Of a DNA stretch of 64,000 nt, positions 9,799-18,946 are shown piece after piece. This DNA is from Achromobacter pestifer (lineage in GTDB: Bacteria > Pseudomonadota > Gammaproteobacteria > Burkholderiales > Burkholderiaceae_B). The notes below the pieces were generated by a model. That model saw nothing but the letters and a program-made list of their open reading frames with translations, was not told the origin of the DNA and did no database searches. Within the stretch, counting starts at the first letter, position 1. Every line of letters starts with the position of its first letter. The translations under genes and the position numbers were made by a program. The stretch lies in NCBI RefSeq assembly GCF_013267355.1, contig NZ_CP053985.1, positions 4,588,001-4,652,000 on the forward strand, written 5' to 3'.

Positions 9799-10105
9799 GG
9801 TCAAAATCCGTATGTTGAGGTCATGGAGCAGCGCGCGCGCCGGATATCGGCGTTTAACGCTACGCGGCCGATGATAGCGGAAGAGTGACGTTTAATGCGG
9901 TTTTCTAGCGGGTTTTTGGCCCTTGTTTGTTGTTTTCGACACAGAAAGTGCTTTGTAGAAGGGCTCCAGCAAGATGTAGTGACATCCATCGCGCAATTTT
10001 TCAGATCTCGCCGGCACTGAACCAACTGCGCCGCGCGTGTTCCAATTGCGTGCCCTGCGCGAGATCCGCGCGGGAAAAACCAAGCATGGAAGTGAAGCAA
10101 GCCCT
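9799..10105. other. Divergent intergenic region between the HU-like gene and the carboxypeptidase
   Basis: About 300 nt without a credible gene; small open frames here lack ribosome sites. It must hold both promoters. On the minus strand a TATCAT hexamer (9871-9876) is a possible -10 box for the HU-like gene, but no good -35 stands 17 nt away. The 9890-9970 part is clearly AT-richer than the flanking genes. Confidence 0.5.
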
Positions 10106-11266
10106 ATGTTGATGAAGAAGTTGGCGGCGAGCCTGATCGTCGCGGCCGCGTGCGTGTCGGGCGCCATGGCGCAGACGGTGCCGGCGCCGGCCTTGTCGGC
10201 CAAGGCCTGGCTCTTGCTGGACGAGACCAGCGGACAGGTGATCGCGTCGCACGCGGCGACGGCCCGGATCGAGCCGGCGTCCTTGACCAAGATCATGACG
10301 GCCTACGTGGTGTTCGAGGCGCTCAGCAAGAAAGAGCTGTCGGCGACGCAGCTGGTCACGGTGTCGACCCGCGCCTGGAAGGTGCCGGCGGGCAGCTCGA
10401 AGATGTTCCTGGAGCCGGGCTCCAAGGTGTCGGTGGACGATCTGTTGCGCGGCTTGATGATCCAGTCGGGTAACGACGCGGCCATTGCGCTGGCCGAGGC
10501 GGTATCGGGCAGCGTCGAGGCCTTCGTGGCGCGGATGAACGACACCGCCGCCAGGCTCGGCCTGCATGCCACGCATTTCGCCAGCCCGCACGGCCTGCCG
10601 GATCCGGGGACTTACTCCACCGCCAGCGACCTGTCGGTGCTGGCCACGCGCTACATCCGCGACTATCCCCAGCTCTACAAGACCTACGATTCGGCCAAGC
10701 AGTTCACCTACAACAAGATCACGCAGCCGAACCGCAACCGCCTGCTCTGGCTGGATCCCACCGTGGACGGCCTGAAAACCGGGCACACCGAATCGGCCGG
10801 CTACTGCATCGTCGCCACCGCGCAGCGCCCCAATGGCGCTGACCCGCGCCGCCTGATCACGGTGGTGGTGGGCACGGCGTCGGACAAGCTGCGCACGCAG
10901 GAAAGCCGCGAGTTGCTGGAGTGGGGCTTTCAGGGGTTCAATACCATCAAGTTGTACGCGCGCGGCCAGGCCGTCGCCACGCCCGAGGTCTGGAAGGGCG
11001 AGCACGACAGCCTGAAGGCAGGATTCACGCGCGACGCGTACGTGACGGTGCCCGCGGGCGCCAAGGTCGAGCCGGTCTGGACGCCGCAGGATCCGCTGAT
11101 CGCGCCGATCGCGGCCCAGTCCCCGGTGGGCGCCGTGCGCGTGCTGGTGGACGGCAAGCCCGCCTTGCAGTTTCCCGTGGTGGCGCTGGAGCCGGTGGCC
11201 GAGGCGGGATTCGCGGGGCGTGCGTGGGATTCCATCCGCTTGTGGTGGCGCGGCCACGCCGGATAA
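10106..11266 (+). CDS. D-alanyl-D-alanine carboxypeptidase (PBP5/6 type)
   Basis: A periplasmic DD-carboxypeptidase (DacA/DacC class) that removes the terminal D-Ala of peptidoglycan stem peptides. All three penicillin-binding motifs are present: Ser-Leu-Thr-Lys (59-62), Ser-Gly-Asn (121-123) and Lys-Thr-Gly (224-226). The N-terminus is a signal peptide ending Ser-Gly-Ala-Met-Ala before Gln. The C-terminal beta domain is followed by an amphipathic membrane anchor. I chose the ATG at 10106 after the purine-rich GGAAGTGAAG; the frame continues upstream without sense. At 386 residues it has the family length. Confidence 0.93.
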   Translation: MLMKKLAASLIVAAACVSGAMAQTVPAPALSAKAWLLLDETSGQVIASHAATARIEPASLTKIMTAYVVFEALSKKELSATQLVTVSTRAWKVPAGSSKMFLEPGSKVSVDDLLRGLMIQSGNDAAIALAEAVSGSVEAFVARMNDTAARLGLHATHFASPHGLPDPGTYSTASDLSVLATRYIRDYPQLYKTYDSAKQFTYNKITQPNRNRLLWLDPTVDGLKTGHTESAGYCIVATAQRPNGADPRRLITVVVGTASDKLRTQESRELLEWGFQGFNTIKLYARGQAVATPEVWKGEHDSLKAGFTRDAYVTVPAGAKVEPVWTPQDPLIAPIAAQSPVGAVRVLVDGKPALQFPVVALEPVAEAGFAGRAWDSIRLWWRGHAG

Positions 11267-11278
11267 CGGAGGTGTGCA

Positions 11279-11827
11279 ATGGCGGTGAGCTTTCCTGGAG
11301 GTCCGGCCCCCGCGCCGGGAGCCGATGATCCCCTGGCCCTGCTGTCGGCCTGCCACGGCCGCATTTCCCGCCAGTGCGCCACGCTGGGACGCCTGGCCGG
11401 GCACTTGCCGGTGCACGGCAGCGATGCGGCGGCCCAGACCGCTGCGGCCAGCGTCCTGCGTTATTTCGATACCGCGGCCGCGCATCACCACGAGGACGAG
11501 GAAGAGGACCTCTTTCCCGCCCTGATCGAGTCCATGGCCGGATCCGACGCCGTCTGTCTGCATGCGCTGGTGGACGGCCTGGTGGCCGAGCACCGGCAAC
11601 TGGCGCTGCGTTGGGAGCCCTTGCGCCAGACGCTTGCCGAGATCGCGGCGGGCCGGCAGGCCGAACTGCCCGCGGGTCAGATCCAGGAATTCACCGAGGC
11701 CTACGCCGCGCATATCCAGCGCGAAGAGAGCGAGCTGCTGCCGATGGCGGCGCGGCTGATTTCGGACGATGCGCTGGCCGCGATCGGGCAGGCCATGAAG
11801 GCGCGGCGCGGCGGCGAGGCTGGCTGA
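11279..11827 (+). CDS. Hemerythrin-like (HHE) domain protein
   Basis: A 182-residue helical protein with the spaced metal ligands of a hemerythrin/HHE domain: His-His-His-Glu-Asp-Glu near residues 63-68, Glu-His-Arg-Gln near 104-107, and His-Ile-Gln-Arg-Glu-Glu near 143-148. A non-haem di-iron site is expected, perhaps for oxygen, NO or stress sensing; the role is not shown. It starts 12 nt after the carboxypeptidase stop with a good GGAGG site and is probably cotranscribed with it. Confidence 0.82.
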   Translation: MAVSFPGGPAPAPGADDPLALLSACHGRISRQCATLGRLAGHLPVHGSDAAAQTAAASVLRYFDTAAAHHHEDEEEDLFPALIESMAGSDAVCLHALVDGLVAEHRQLALRWEPLRQTLAEIAAGRQAELPAGQIQEFTEAYAAHIQREESELLPMAARLISDDALAAIGQAMKARRGGEAG

Positions 11828-11909
11828 GGTTTCGGGCAAGGCCGGGATTGGCGCTACGATGGCCACAGCCGGCGCGCGGCGCGCCGGGTCTGTCACCCAC
11901 GTTCCCGCC

Positions 11910-12782
11910 ATGAACAGAAACGCCCGTTTCCGCCAGAAATTGCAGGATTCCGCCTTGATGCACGCCATGTCGGCGCACAACCCGTTATCCGCCAGACTGG
12001 CGGCCGACGCCGGTTTCGACGCAGTCTGGGGCAGCGGCTTCGAGTTGTCGGCCAGCTACGCGGTGCCTGACGCCAACATACTCTCGCCCTCGCAGCACCT
12101 GGACATGATGCGGGCGATCGCCGCCGCGGTGGACGTGCCCGTCATCGCCGATATCGACACCGGATTCGGCAACGCGATCAATGTCTCGTACATGGTGCCG
12201 CAGTACGAAGCCGCGGGCGTGTCGGCGGTGGTGATGGAGGACAAGACCTTTCCCAAGGACACCAGCCTGCGCGCGTCCGGCAGGCAGGAGCTGGTGCGGG
12301 TCGAGGAGTTCCAGGGCAAGATCGAGGCGGCCTGCGGCGCGCGCCGCGATGCGGATTTCTGCGTGATCGCCCGGACCGAGGCCCTGATCGCGGGCGCCGG
12401 CGAGCAGGAGGCGCTGGCCCGCGCCCGCGCCTATGAAGCCGCGGGCGCGGACGCCATCCTGATCCATTCCAAACAGAGTACGCCCGACGAGATCCTGTCG
12501 TTCGTGGCCGCATGGCAAGGCCGCGCGCCGCTGGTGCTGGTACCCACCGCCTATCCCCAATTGCGCGAATCCGACATCCAGGCGCTGGCCAAGGTGGGCC
12601 TGGTCATCTATGGCAACCACGCCATCCGCGCCGCGGTGGGGGCGATGCGGGACGTGTTCGCCCGCATCCGCCGCGATGGCGGCATCCACCAGGTGGACGC
12701 TGGCCTGCCGACGGTCAAGGAGATCATTGCGCTGCAGGGCGACGCCCACATGCGCGAGCTGGAGCGCCGCTACCTGAAGTAA
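11910..12782 (+). CDS. pphA: Phosphonopyruvate hydrolase (PEP mutase/isocitrate lyase superfamily)
   Basis: The enzyme is expected to cleave 3-phosphonopyruvate to pyruvate and phosphate. At 290 residues it has the same length as the characterised Variovorax PphA, and from memory of that sequence it matches closely along the whole chain. The metal-binding Asp-Ile-Asp-Thr-Gly-Phe-Gly-Asn lies at 81-88, and Glu-Asp-Lys-Thr-Phe-Pro-Lys-Asp at 110-117. The ATG at 11910 aligns with the family start; the open frame upstream is discarded. No phosphonate transporter or transaminase gene is adjacent. The next gene downstream is a SulP transporter. Confidence 0.85.
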   Translation: MNRNARFRQKLQDSALMHAMSAHNPLSARLAADAGFDAVWGSGFELSASYAVPDANILSPSQHLDMMRAIAAAVDVPVIADIDTGFGNAINVSYMVPQYEAAGVSAVVMEDKTFPKDTSLRASGRQELVRVEEFQGKIEAACGARRDADFCVIARTEALIAGAGEQEALARARAYEAAGADAILIHSKQSTPDEILSFVAAWQGRAPLVLVPTAYPQLRESDIQALAKVGLVIYGNHAIRAAVGAMRDVFARIRRDGGIHQVDAGLPTVKEIIALQGDAHMRELERRYLK

Positions 12783-12895
12783 GCGGGATGCGTTGCGCGC
12801 GGGGGGCGCTAGCGTTTACGCTAGACGACCCGCCGCGAACTTCATGCACCGCAGGCGGGCTAAATCAGAAAGCAGATGCCGAGGGACAGGAAAGA

Positions 12896-14668
12896 ATGAT
12901 GCAGGGGGGGATGAGCGTCGCGCGCCGGTTGTTCGGCTCGTGGGTGGACGAGGTCAATGCGCGGACTTTGCGCGCGGATGCGACGGCGGGCCTGCTGGGC
13001 GCGCTGCTGGTGCTGCCGCAGGGCGTGGCGTTCGCCATGCTGGCGGGCCTGCCGCCCGAGTACGGCCTGTATTCGGCCATCGTGCCCTGTATCGTCGCGG
13101 CGCTCTTCGGATCCAGCCGCCACGTCATGTCCGGCCCGACCAACGCCAACTCGCTGGCGCTGTATGCGGTGTTGACGCCGCTGGCGGTGGCCGGCAGCCA
13201 GGGCTACATCCAGTTGGCGCTGGCCGTGACCGTGCTGGTCGGGCTGATGCAATGGCTGGTGGGCACGCTGAAGCTGGGCTCGCTGGCGCATTTCATTTCG
13301 CCTTCGGCGCTGTTCGGCTTCACCAGCGGCGCGGCCCTGCTGATCGCCGTGCATGCGCTGAAGGATGCCCTGGGCATGCCGGCGCCGGACGTGCACGGCG
13401 CGGGCGCCTTGCTGGCAAGCCTGGTCACGAATATCGGGCAGGTGCATTGGGGCGCATTGTTGGTGACGCTGACGACCCTGGCCGTGGCCTTGCTGGTTCG
13501 GCGGCTCGACAAGCGCAAGCCCTACATGCTGGCAGGATTGGCGGCGGGGGCGCTGGCGGCCGCGGCCTTCAACGCGCTGACCGACGGCGCGCCGGTGTCC
13601 GTGCTGGGTTCGCTGGCCCAGCCCTGGCCGCCATTCCATATCCCCAGCGTCGACTGGCGTGCCTTGCCCGAGCTGCTGAGCGTGGCTTTTGCGTTGACCA
13701 TTGTGGCGCTGGCGCAGTCCATTTCCATCGCCAAGGCCGTGGCCACGCGTTCGGGCCAACGCATCGACGCCAACCGCGAGTTCGTGGGGCAGGGGCTGTC
13801 CAACATCGTGGGCGGTTTTTTCTCCTGCTACCTGTCCTGCGGGTCGCTCAACCGTTCGATTCCCAACTACGAGGCCGGCGCCAAGACGCCGCTGGCTTCC
13901 GTGTTCTCGGCCCTGCTGCTGGTGGCGTTGGTAGCTTTGTCGGCGCCTCTTTTGGCCATGATTCCGCACGCCGCGATTTCCGGGCTGCTGTTGCTGGTGG
14001 CCTGGAACCTGTTCGACATTCCGCGCTGGCGGCTGCTTGTCCGCACCCAGCGCGGCGAAGCCGTCATCGCCGCCGCGACCCTGGCCGCTACCATCACCAT
14101 ACGCATGGAAGTGGCGATCCTGCTGGGCACGGTGTTGTCGCTGATGGTCTATCTGCACCGCACTTCGCGGCCCGCGATGCGCGCCATGGGCTTCGATTCA
14201 CGCGGCTTGGAGCGGCGCTTCGTGGTGCTGGAGCACGCGCGGGACGCCTTGCCTGAGTGCCCGCAGTTGAAGCTGCTGCGCATGGAAGGCTCGGTCTATT
14301 TCGGCGCTGCCACGCACGTGGCGCAGCGCTTGCACGAATTGCGCGCGGCGCCCGGCGCGCCGCGCCATCTGCTGGTCATGGCCAAGAGCATGAACTTCAT
14401 CGACATGGCGGGCGCGCAGGTCTGGGAAGACGAGCTTGCCGCCAGGCGGGCCATGGGCGGCGATCTGTACTTCCACCGCCCACGGCCGGAAGTGCTGGAC
14501 ATGTGGCGCCGTACGGGCTTCCTGCAGCGCCTGGGCGAAGACCATGTCTTTCCCGACAAGGCCACCGCGCTGCATACGATCTACGCCAAGCTGGACCGTG
14601 GCATCTGCGAGGGATGCCAGGCCAAGATCTTCTGGGAATGCCGGCCCAACGGGCTGAGGGACGACTGA
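12896..14668 (+). CDS. SulP-family anion transporter with STAS domain
   Basis: A 590-residue inner-membrane protein with some 10-14 hydrophobic segments over the first ~430 residues, starting with the SulP hallmark Gly-Val-Ala-Phe-Ala-Met-Leu-Ala-Gly-Leu-Pro-Pro-Glu-Tyr-Gly-Leu. A cytoplasmic STAS domain follows (about 440-555), with Val-Tyr-Phe-Gly-Ala-Ala and Asn-Phe-Ile-Asp-Met-Ala-Gly-Ala. It probably moves sulfate, bicarbonate or a dicarboxylate. Unusually, the last 22 residues carry three Cys (571, 574, 582). The ATG at 12896 follows AGGAAAGA. A small 6-bp hairpin (12809-12824) lies in the 113-nt gap behind pphA. Confidence 0.9.
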   Translation: MMQGGMSVARRLFGSWVDEVNARTLRADATAGLLGALLVLPQGVAFAMLAGLPPEYGLYSAIVPCIVAALFGSSRHVMSGPTNANSLALYAVLTPLAVAGSQGYIQLALAVTVLVGLMQWLVGTLKLGSLAHFISPSALFGFTSGAALLIAVHALKDALGMPAPDVHGAGALLASLVTNIGQVHWGALLVTLTTLAVALLVRRLDKRKPYMLAGLAAGALAAAAFNALTDGAPVSVLGSLAQPWPPFHIPSVDWRALPELLSVAFALTIVALAQSISIAKAVATRSGQRIDANREFVGQGLSNIVGGFFSCYLSCGSLNRSIPNYEAGAKTPLASVFSALLLVALVALSAPLLAMIPHAAISGLLLLVAWNLFDIPRWRLLVRTQRGEAVIAAATLAATITIRMEVAILLGTVLSLMVYLHRTSRPAMRAMGFDSRGLERRFVVLEHARDALPECPQLKLLRMEGSVYFGAATHVAQRLHELRAAPGAPRHLLVMAKSMNFIDMAGAQVWEDELAARRAMGGDLYFHRPRPEVLDMWRRTGFLQRLGEDHVFPDKATALHTIYAKLDRGICEGCQAKIFWECRPNGLRDD

Positions 14669-14687
14669 GGCCCTGTGCGCGGCGGGC

Positions 14688-15452
14688 TCAGGCCGGCTGC
14701 GGCGCTTCCGTGCCCAGATAGGCCGCGCGGACCCGCTCGTCGGCCGCGATCGTTGCGGGTACGCCCTCGGCCAGCAGGCTGCCGCGCACCAGCACCGCGA
14801 TGCGGTCGGCGTGCTTGAACACCACATCCAGGCTGTGCTCGGTGAACAGGACCGCGATGCGCTGGGTGTCCGCCAGCGTGCGCGTCAGGCGCATCAGCGC
14901 GTGGCGTTCGTTGGTGGCCATGCCCGCCGTGGGCTCGTCCATCAGCAGCAGGCGCGGCTGGTGCGCCAGCGCCATGGCCAGCTCGACCCGCTTGACGTCG
15001 CCATAGGCCAGGGTGCCGCAATGCTCCTGCGCCTTGTCCGCCATCTGCACCTGCGACAACAGCGACATGGCTTCCTCGGCCGCGTGCCGGCTGGCCCGGC
15101 GCCACGGGTTCAGCAGCAGCCGGTCGCGCGACAGCAGCGCCGTCTGCACGTTCTCGCGCACCGTCATGGAGCGGAAGGTGGCCGCGGTCTGGAAGGTGCG
15201 TCCCACGCCCAGGCGGCAGATCTTGCCGGCCGACAGGCCCACCAGTTCGCGGCCGTCCAGCAGGACGGAGCCCGAGTCGGGGCGCAATTGGCCGCCCAAA
15301 GCGTTGAAGCAGGTGGACTTGCCCGCGCCGTTGGGGCCGATCAGCGCCAGCATCCGGCCCGCTTCCAGTGTGAAGGACACGCCGGCCAGCGCGTCGATGC
15401 CGCCGAACGATTTGCGCAGCTCGCGGACTTGCAGCAGGGGATGCATGCTCAT
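14688..15452 (-). CDS. livG: ABC transporter ATP-binding protein, LivG type
   Basis: A 254-residue ATPase of the branched-chain amino acid/amide uptake class. Walker A is Gly-Pro-Asn-Gly-Ala-Gly-Lys-Ser-Thr at 39-47, the signature appears as Leu-Ala-Tyr-Gly-Asp, and Walker B as Leu-Leu-Leu-Met-Asp-Glu-Pro. The ATG overlaps the stop of the permease gene as ATGA. It is the last gene of the operon; the second ATPase (LivF) usual in this class is not found on either side. Confidence 0.92.
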   Translation of the reverse strand: MSMHPLLQVRELRKSFGGIDALAGVSFTLEAGRMLALIGPNGAGKSTCFNALGGQLRPDSGSVLLDGRELVGLSAGKICRLGVGRTFQTAATFRSMTVRENVQTALLSRDRLLLNPWRRASRHAAEEAMSLLSQVQMADKAQEHCGTLAYGDVKRVELAMALAHQPRLLLMDEPTAGMATNERHALMRLTRTLADTQRIAVLFTEHSLDVVFKHADRIAVLVRGSLLAEGVPATIAADERVRAAYLGTEAPQPA

Positions 15453-17338
15453 GCGCGGCTCCTGTTCCAGCGCGCGGCAAGGCGCGCGGCGGCGCCGGCC
15501 AGGCCCTCGGGAAAGGCCATGACCAGGGCCAGGATGGCCAGCCCCAGCACCGCATGCCAGTATTCGGTGCTGCGCGCGGCGGTGTCCTGCAGCCAGGTGT
15601 AGGACGCCGCGCCCACCAGCGGGCCGGCCAACGTCTGCAGGCCGCCCAGCAGTACCATGACCAGCCCGTCCACGGACCGGCTTACCGCCAGCGTGTCGGG
15701 TGCGATGCTGCCCTTGGAGAACGCATAGAGCGAGCCCGCAAGTCCTGCGGCGAAAGACGCCGCCACGAAGCCGGCCCATTGCACGCGCCGGGAGTCCATG
15801 CCTAGCGCCTCGGCCCGCAAGGACGAGTCGCGCACGCCGCGCAGCGCATAGCCCAGCGGCGAGAACGCCAGGCGGCGCAGCCAGGCGATGCCGGCCACGC
15901 AAAGCGCCAGCGTCAGGTAATAGAACCAGGGGCCCTGGGTGAGCCAGGCCGACGGCCATAGCCCGATCAGGCCGTTGCTGCCACCGGTAACGTCGTCCCA
16001 CTGGTAGGCCAGCGCCCAGAGAATCTGCGCCACCGCCAGGGTCAGCATGGCCAGGTACACGCCGGACAGCCGCACGCAGAACCAGCCGAACAGCAGGGCG
16101 CCGAGCGCCGCGGCGAAGGGGCCCAGCAATAGCGCCGCTTCCATCGGCACGGCGGCCAGTTTCAGGAGCAGCGCGGCGCCGTAGGCGCCCAGGCCGAACC
16201 AGGCGGCGTGGCCGAACGAGGTCATGCCGGCCAGCCCGGTGAGGAAATGCAGGCTGGCGGCAAACAGCGCGGCGATGAGGATTTCGGTCAGCAGGATGCC
16301 CAGATAGGGGCTGTGCGCGGCCGCCACGGGCGCCAGTACCAAGAGCGCCAGCAGCGCGCCATAGGCCAGCCGCAGGCCGCGGCCGGCGGGGGCGATGGGG
16401 CGTTCCGGCGCGGCGGCGTGGGATGCCGGCTCGGGCGGCTTGCCCAGCAGGCCCCAGGGCCGCACGACCAGCACCACGGCCATCACGGCGAATTCGGCCA
16501 GCAGGGTGAGCTTGGACAGGTTGAAGAGCCAGGGACCGATCTGCACCTGCCCCAGGAACACGAACAGCGCCTTGACGGAGCAGATCAGCAAGGCGGCAAG
16601 GAAGGCGCCGGGAATCGAGCCCAGGCCGCCCACCACCACCACCACGAAGGCGCTGGCGATGATTTCCAGGTCCAGGCCGAGCGTGGCGGGCACGCGCGGC
16701 GCCGCCAGCGCGCCACCCAGGCCGGCCAGGAACGCGCCCAAGGTGAATGCCGAGGTGAACAGCCAGGCCTGGTTCACGCCCAGCGCGGCCAGCATCTTGC
16801 GATTTTCGGCCGCGGCCCGCAGCAGCCGGCCCCAGCGGGTGCGCATCAGCAGCAGCCACAGCAGGCCTAGCACCACGGGGCCGGCGGCGATCAGCAGCAG
16901 GTCGTATTCGGGGTAGCGGCGCTCCAGGATCAGCACGGCGCCGGACAGGCCGGGCGCACGCGCCGCGAACAGGTCTTCCGGCCCCCAGATGGCCAGCGCG
17001 GCGTCGCCGATGATGAGTACCAGCGCAAAGGTGGCCAGCAGCTGGAACAGTTCGGGCGCCTGGTACAGGCGCCTGAGCACCAGCCATTCGGCGGCCGCGC
17101 CGATGAGGCCCGTGGCCAGCGCCGCCAGCAGCAGTCCGGCCCAATAGCCCGCGCCGTCGCCGAAGTAGCCGGTGAAGGTCCAGGCCAGGTAGATGCCCAG
17201 CATGTAGAACGAGCCGTGCGCGAAGTTCACCACGCGGGTGACGCCGAAGATCAGCGACAGGCCGGCGGCGACCAGGAACAGCGCGCTGGCATCGGCCAGC
17301 CCGTTGAGCAGCTGCAGCAGCAGCCCGGACAGGCTCAT
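15449..17338 (-). CDS. Fused LivH-LivM permease of a branched-chain amino acid-type ABC transporter
   Basis: One 629-residue protein contains both permeases. Residues 1 to about 300 match LivH (Val-Asn-Phe-Ala-His-Gly near 37, and a Gly-Gly-Leu-Gly-Ser-Ile-Pro-Gly-Ala loop). After a Pro/Ala-rich linker (about 300-325), residues 330-629 match LivM (Gly-Met-Thr-Ser-Phe-Gly-His-Ala and Gly-Gly-Ser-Asn-Gly-Leu). It should form the inner-membrane channel alone or as a dimer. The start overlaps the receptor gene stop as TGATG, and the 3' end overlaps livG by 4 nt, so the three genes form one operon. Confidence 0.92.
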   Translation of the reverse strand: MSLSGLLLQLLNGLADASALFLVAAGLSLIFGVTRVVNFAHGSFYMLGIYLAWTFTGYFGDGAGYWAGLLLAALATGLIGAAAEWLVLRRLYQAPELFQLLATFALVLIIGDAALAIWGPEDLFAARAPGLSGAVLILERRYPEYDLLLIAAGPVVLGLLWLLLMRTRWGRLLRAAAENRKMLAALGVNQAWLFTSAFTLGAFLAGLGGALAAPRVPATLGLDLEIIASAFVVVVVGGLGSIPGAFLAALLICSVKALFVFLGQVQIGPWLFNLSKLTLLAEFAVMAVVLVVRPWGLLGKPPEPASHAAAPERPIAPAGRGLRLAYGALLALLVLAPVAAAHSPYLGILLTEILIAALFAASLHFLTGLAGMTSFGHAAWFGLGAYGAALLLKLAAVPMEAALLLGPFAAALGALLFGWFCVRLSGVYLAMLTLAVAQILWALAYQWDDVTGGSNGLIGLWPSAWLTQGPWFYYLTLALCVAGIAWLRRLAFSPLGYALRGVRDSSLRAEALGMDSRRVQWAGFVAASFAAGLAGSLYAFSKGSIAPDTLAVSRSVDGLVMVLLGGLQTLAGPLVGAASYTWLQDTAARSTEYWHAVLGLAILALVMAFPEGLAGAAARLAARWNRSRA

Positions 17339-18561
17339 CAGTGCGCCGGACGCATCTTGCGCACTTGCTCGTCAGGCGGCTGCAGGCGGGCGCCGTCGAT
17401 GTAGGCGAAGTCCTTCATGATGCCCTTGCCGTCTTCCACCGCGGTCACGCCCACGTACACGCCCATGGTCGACTGGTGGTCGATCTTGCGGTACTGGATG
17501 GGGCCGTATGGCGTGTCCACCTTCAGGCCGGCAAACGCGTCGACCAGCTTTTCGGTGTCCACCTCGCCCGCCGCCTTCAGGCCCTGGGCGATCGACATGA
17601 GGGACGCGTAGCCCACGACCGAGCCGACCTTGGGCGTTTCGTTGTAGCGCTTCTTGTAGGCTTCGACGAAGGCGGTATTGGCCGGGGTGTCGATGGCGTA
17701 CCAGGGGTAGCCGGTGACGATCCAGCCCGTGGGCGTGTCGGCGCCCAGCGGCTCCAGGTACTCGGGTTCGCCGGACAGCACCGACACCACGGCGCGGTTT
17801 TCGAACAGGCCGCGGGTATTGCCTTCGCGCACGAAGCGCGTCAGGTCGGCGGCGAACAGCACGTTGAAGATCGCGTCCGGCTTGGCGTCCGCCAGGGCCT
17901 GCACCACGGCGCCGGCGTCCACCTTGCCCAGCGGCACGGCCTGCTCGGCGACGAATTCCACGTCGGACTGGAACGAGGTCATCATGGCCTTGAAGGTGGC
18001 CACGGCGGACTGCCCGTATTCGTAGTTGGGGTAGACAATGGCCCAGCGCTTCTTGCGCAAGGCCAGCGCCTTGGGGGCCAGCGCCGCCACGTGCATCCAG
18101 GTGGACGGGCGCAGGCGGTAGGTATAGCGGTTGCCGTCCTGCCAGGTGATCTTGTCGGTGAGAGGTTCGGCGGCCAGGAAGAACACTTGTTGCTGCTTGG
18201 CGAAATCCGTCAGCGCCAGGCCGGTGTTGGACAGGAAGCCGCCGAACAGCAGCTCGACCTTTTCGCGTGCCAGCAACTCCTGGGCCGCGCGCACCGAATC
18301 GCCGGGGTTGCCGTTGTCGTCGCGCGAGATCACTTCCAGTTTCCTGCCCAGCACGCCGCCGCCGGCGTTGACCTCTTCCAGCGCCAGCTGCCAGCCCTTT
18401 TTATAGGGGCCAAGGAAGGCGGGAATCGCTTTGTAGCTGTTGATCTCGCCGATGCGGATGGGCGGCTCCTTGTCCTTGGCCGATGCGGCGGGAGTCAGCG
18501 CCAGGGCCAGGAGTGCCGGCGCCACGGCGCGGCGCAACAGAGTAAGGCAGGGACGGAACAT
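17338..18561 (-). CDS. Periplasmic substrate-binding protein, LivK/amide type
   Basis: A 407-residue precursor with a signal peptide (Arg-Arg followed by Ala/Leu-rich core, ending Ala-Ser-Ala before Lys) and a type I periplasmic-binding fold. Typical elements are Arg-Ile-Gly-Glu near residue 36, Asp-Asp-Asn-Gly-Asn-Pro, and Val-Gly-Tyr-Ala-Ser-Leu in the second lobe. It feeds the fused permease immediately downstream (TGATG overlap). The ligand could be a branched-chain amino acid, amide or aromatic acid; the sequence does not decide it. Confidence 0.9.
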   Translation of the reverse strand: MFRPCLTLLRRAVAPALLALALTPAASAKDKEPPIRIGEINSYKAIPAFLGPYKKGWQLALEEVNAGGGVLGRKLEVISRDDNGNPGDSVRAAQELLAREKVELLFGGFLSNTGLALTDFAKQQQVFFLAAEPLTDKITWQDGNRYTYRLRPSTWMHVAALAPKALALRKKRWAIVYPNYEYGQSAVATFKAMMTSFQSDVEFVAEQAVPLGKVDAGAVVQALADAKPDAIFNVLFAADLTRFVREGNTRGLFENRAVVSVLSGEPEYLEPLGADTPTGWIVTGYPWYAIDTPANTAFVEAYKKRYNETPKVGSVVGYASLMSIAQGLKAAGEVDTEKLVDAFAGLKVDTPYGPIQYRKIDHQSTMGVYVGVTAVEDGKGIMKDFAYIDGARLQPPDEQVRKMRPAH

Positions 18562-18687
18562 GGCAGGTATCGCGTGGAGAGGGAATCTGGCGCCAGCAGG
18601 CGCGGCGGATTACAGCGGCCCAATTGGAACATGGGCCTTCGCCCCGGGGCAATAGACACGCGCCTGACGCCGCGCCCGCCCGGAAAC

Positions 18688-18717
18688 GAAAAAAAGCCCT
18701 GCGATGCAGGGCCTTTT
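18688..18717 (-). terminator. Rho-independent terminator after rpmG
   Basis: A 7-bp GC-rich stem (18696-18702 with 18706-18712) closes a GAT loop. On the minus strand it is followed by a T-run (A-run 18689-18695). A CTTTT tail on the other side may give some activity in both directions. It lies 25 nt beyond the rpmG stop. Confidence 0.85.
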
Positions 18718-18741
18718 CGTCTTGCGGGAAAACCGGCTGAA

Positions 18742-18909
18742 TTACTTCAGCTTGGTTTCCTTGTAGTCAACGTGCTTGCGAGCGACCGGATCAAATTTCT
18801 TGATCAGCATCTTCTCGGGCATGTTGCGCTTGTTCTTGGTGGTCGTGTAGAAATGACCCGTGCCGGCAGTCGACTCGAGCTTGATCTTTTCGCGGATACC
18901 TTTGGCCAT
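18742..18909 (-). CDS. rpmG: 50S ribosomal protein L33
   Basis: A 55-residue basic protein beginning [10 protein letters not shown], the E. coli-type L33 start, with [12 protein letters not shown] in the middle. It has no Cys pairs, so it is the zinc-independent form. It lies 37 nt behind rpmB, the usual rpmB-rpmG pair, and a terminator follows. Confidence 0.97.
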   Translation of the reverse strand: MAKGIREKIKLESTAGTGHFYTTTKNKRNMPEKMLIKKFDPVARKHVDYKETKLK

Positions 18910-18946
18910 GTCGTGCTCCTAGTATGTAGATTGGCGGGGAGGCCGA

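Noticed and set aside
12860..14158. A 432-codon minus-strand frame opposite the SulP gene
   Set aside because: Gln/His/Arg-rich antisense of membrane-spanning codons, with no homology or start signal.
15554..16870. Plus-strand frames opposite the fused permease
   Set aside because: Shadows of hydrophobic codons on the other strand; no independent evidence.
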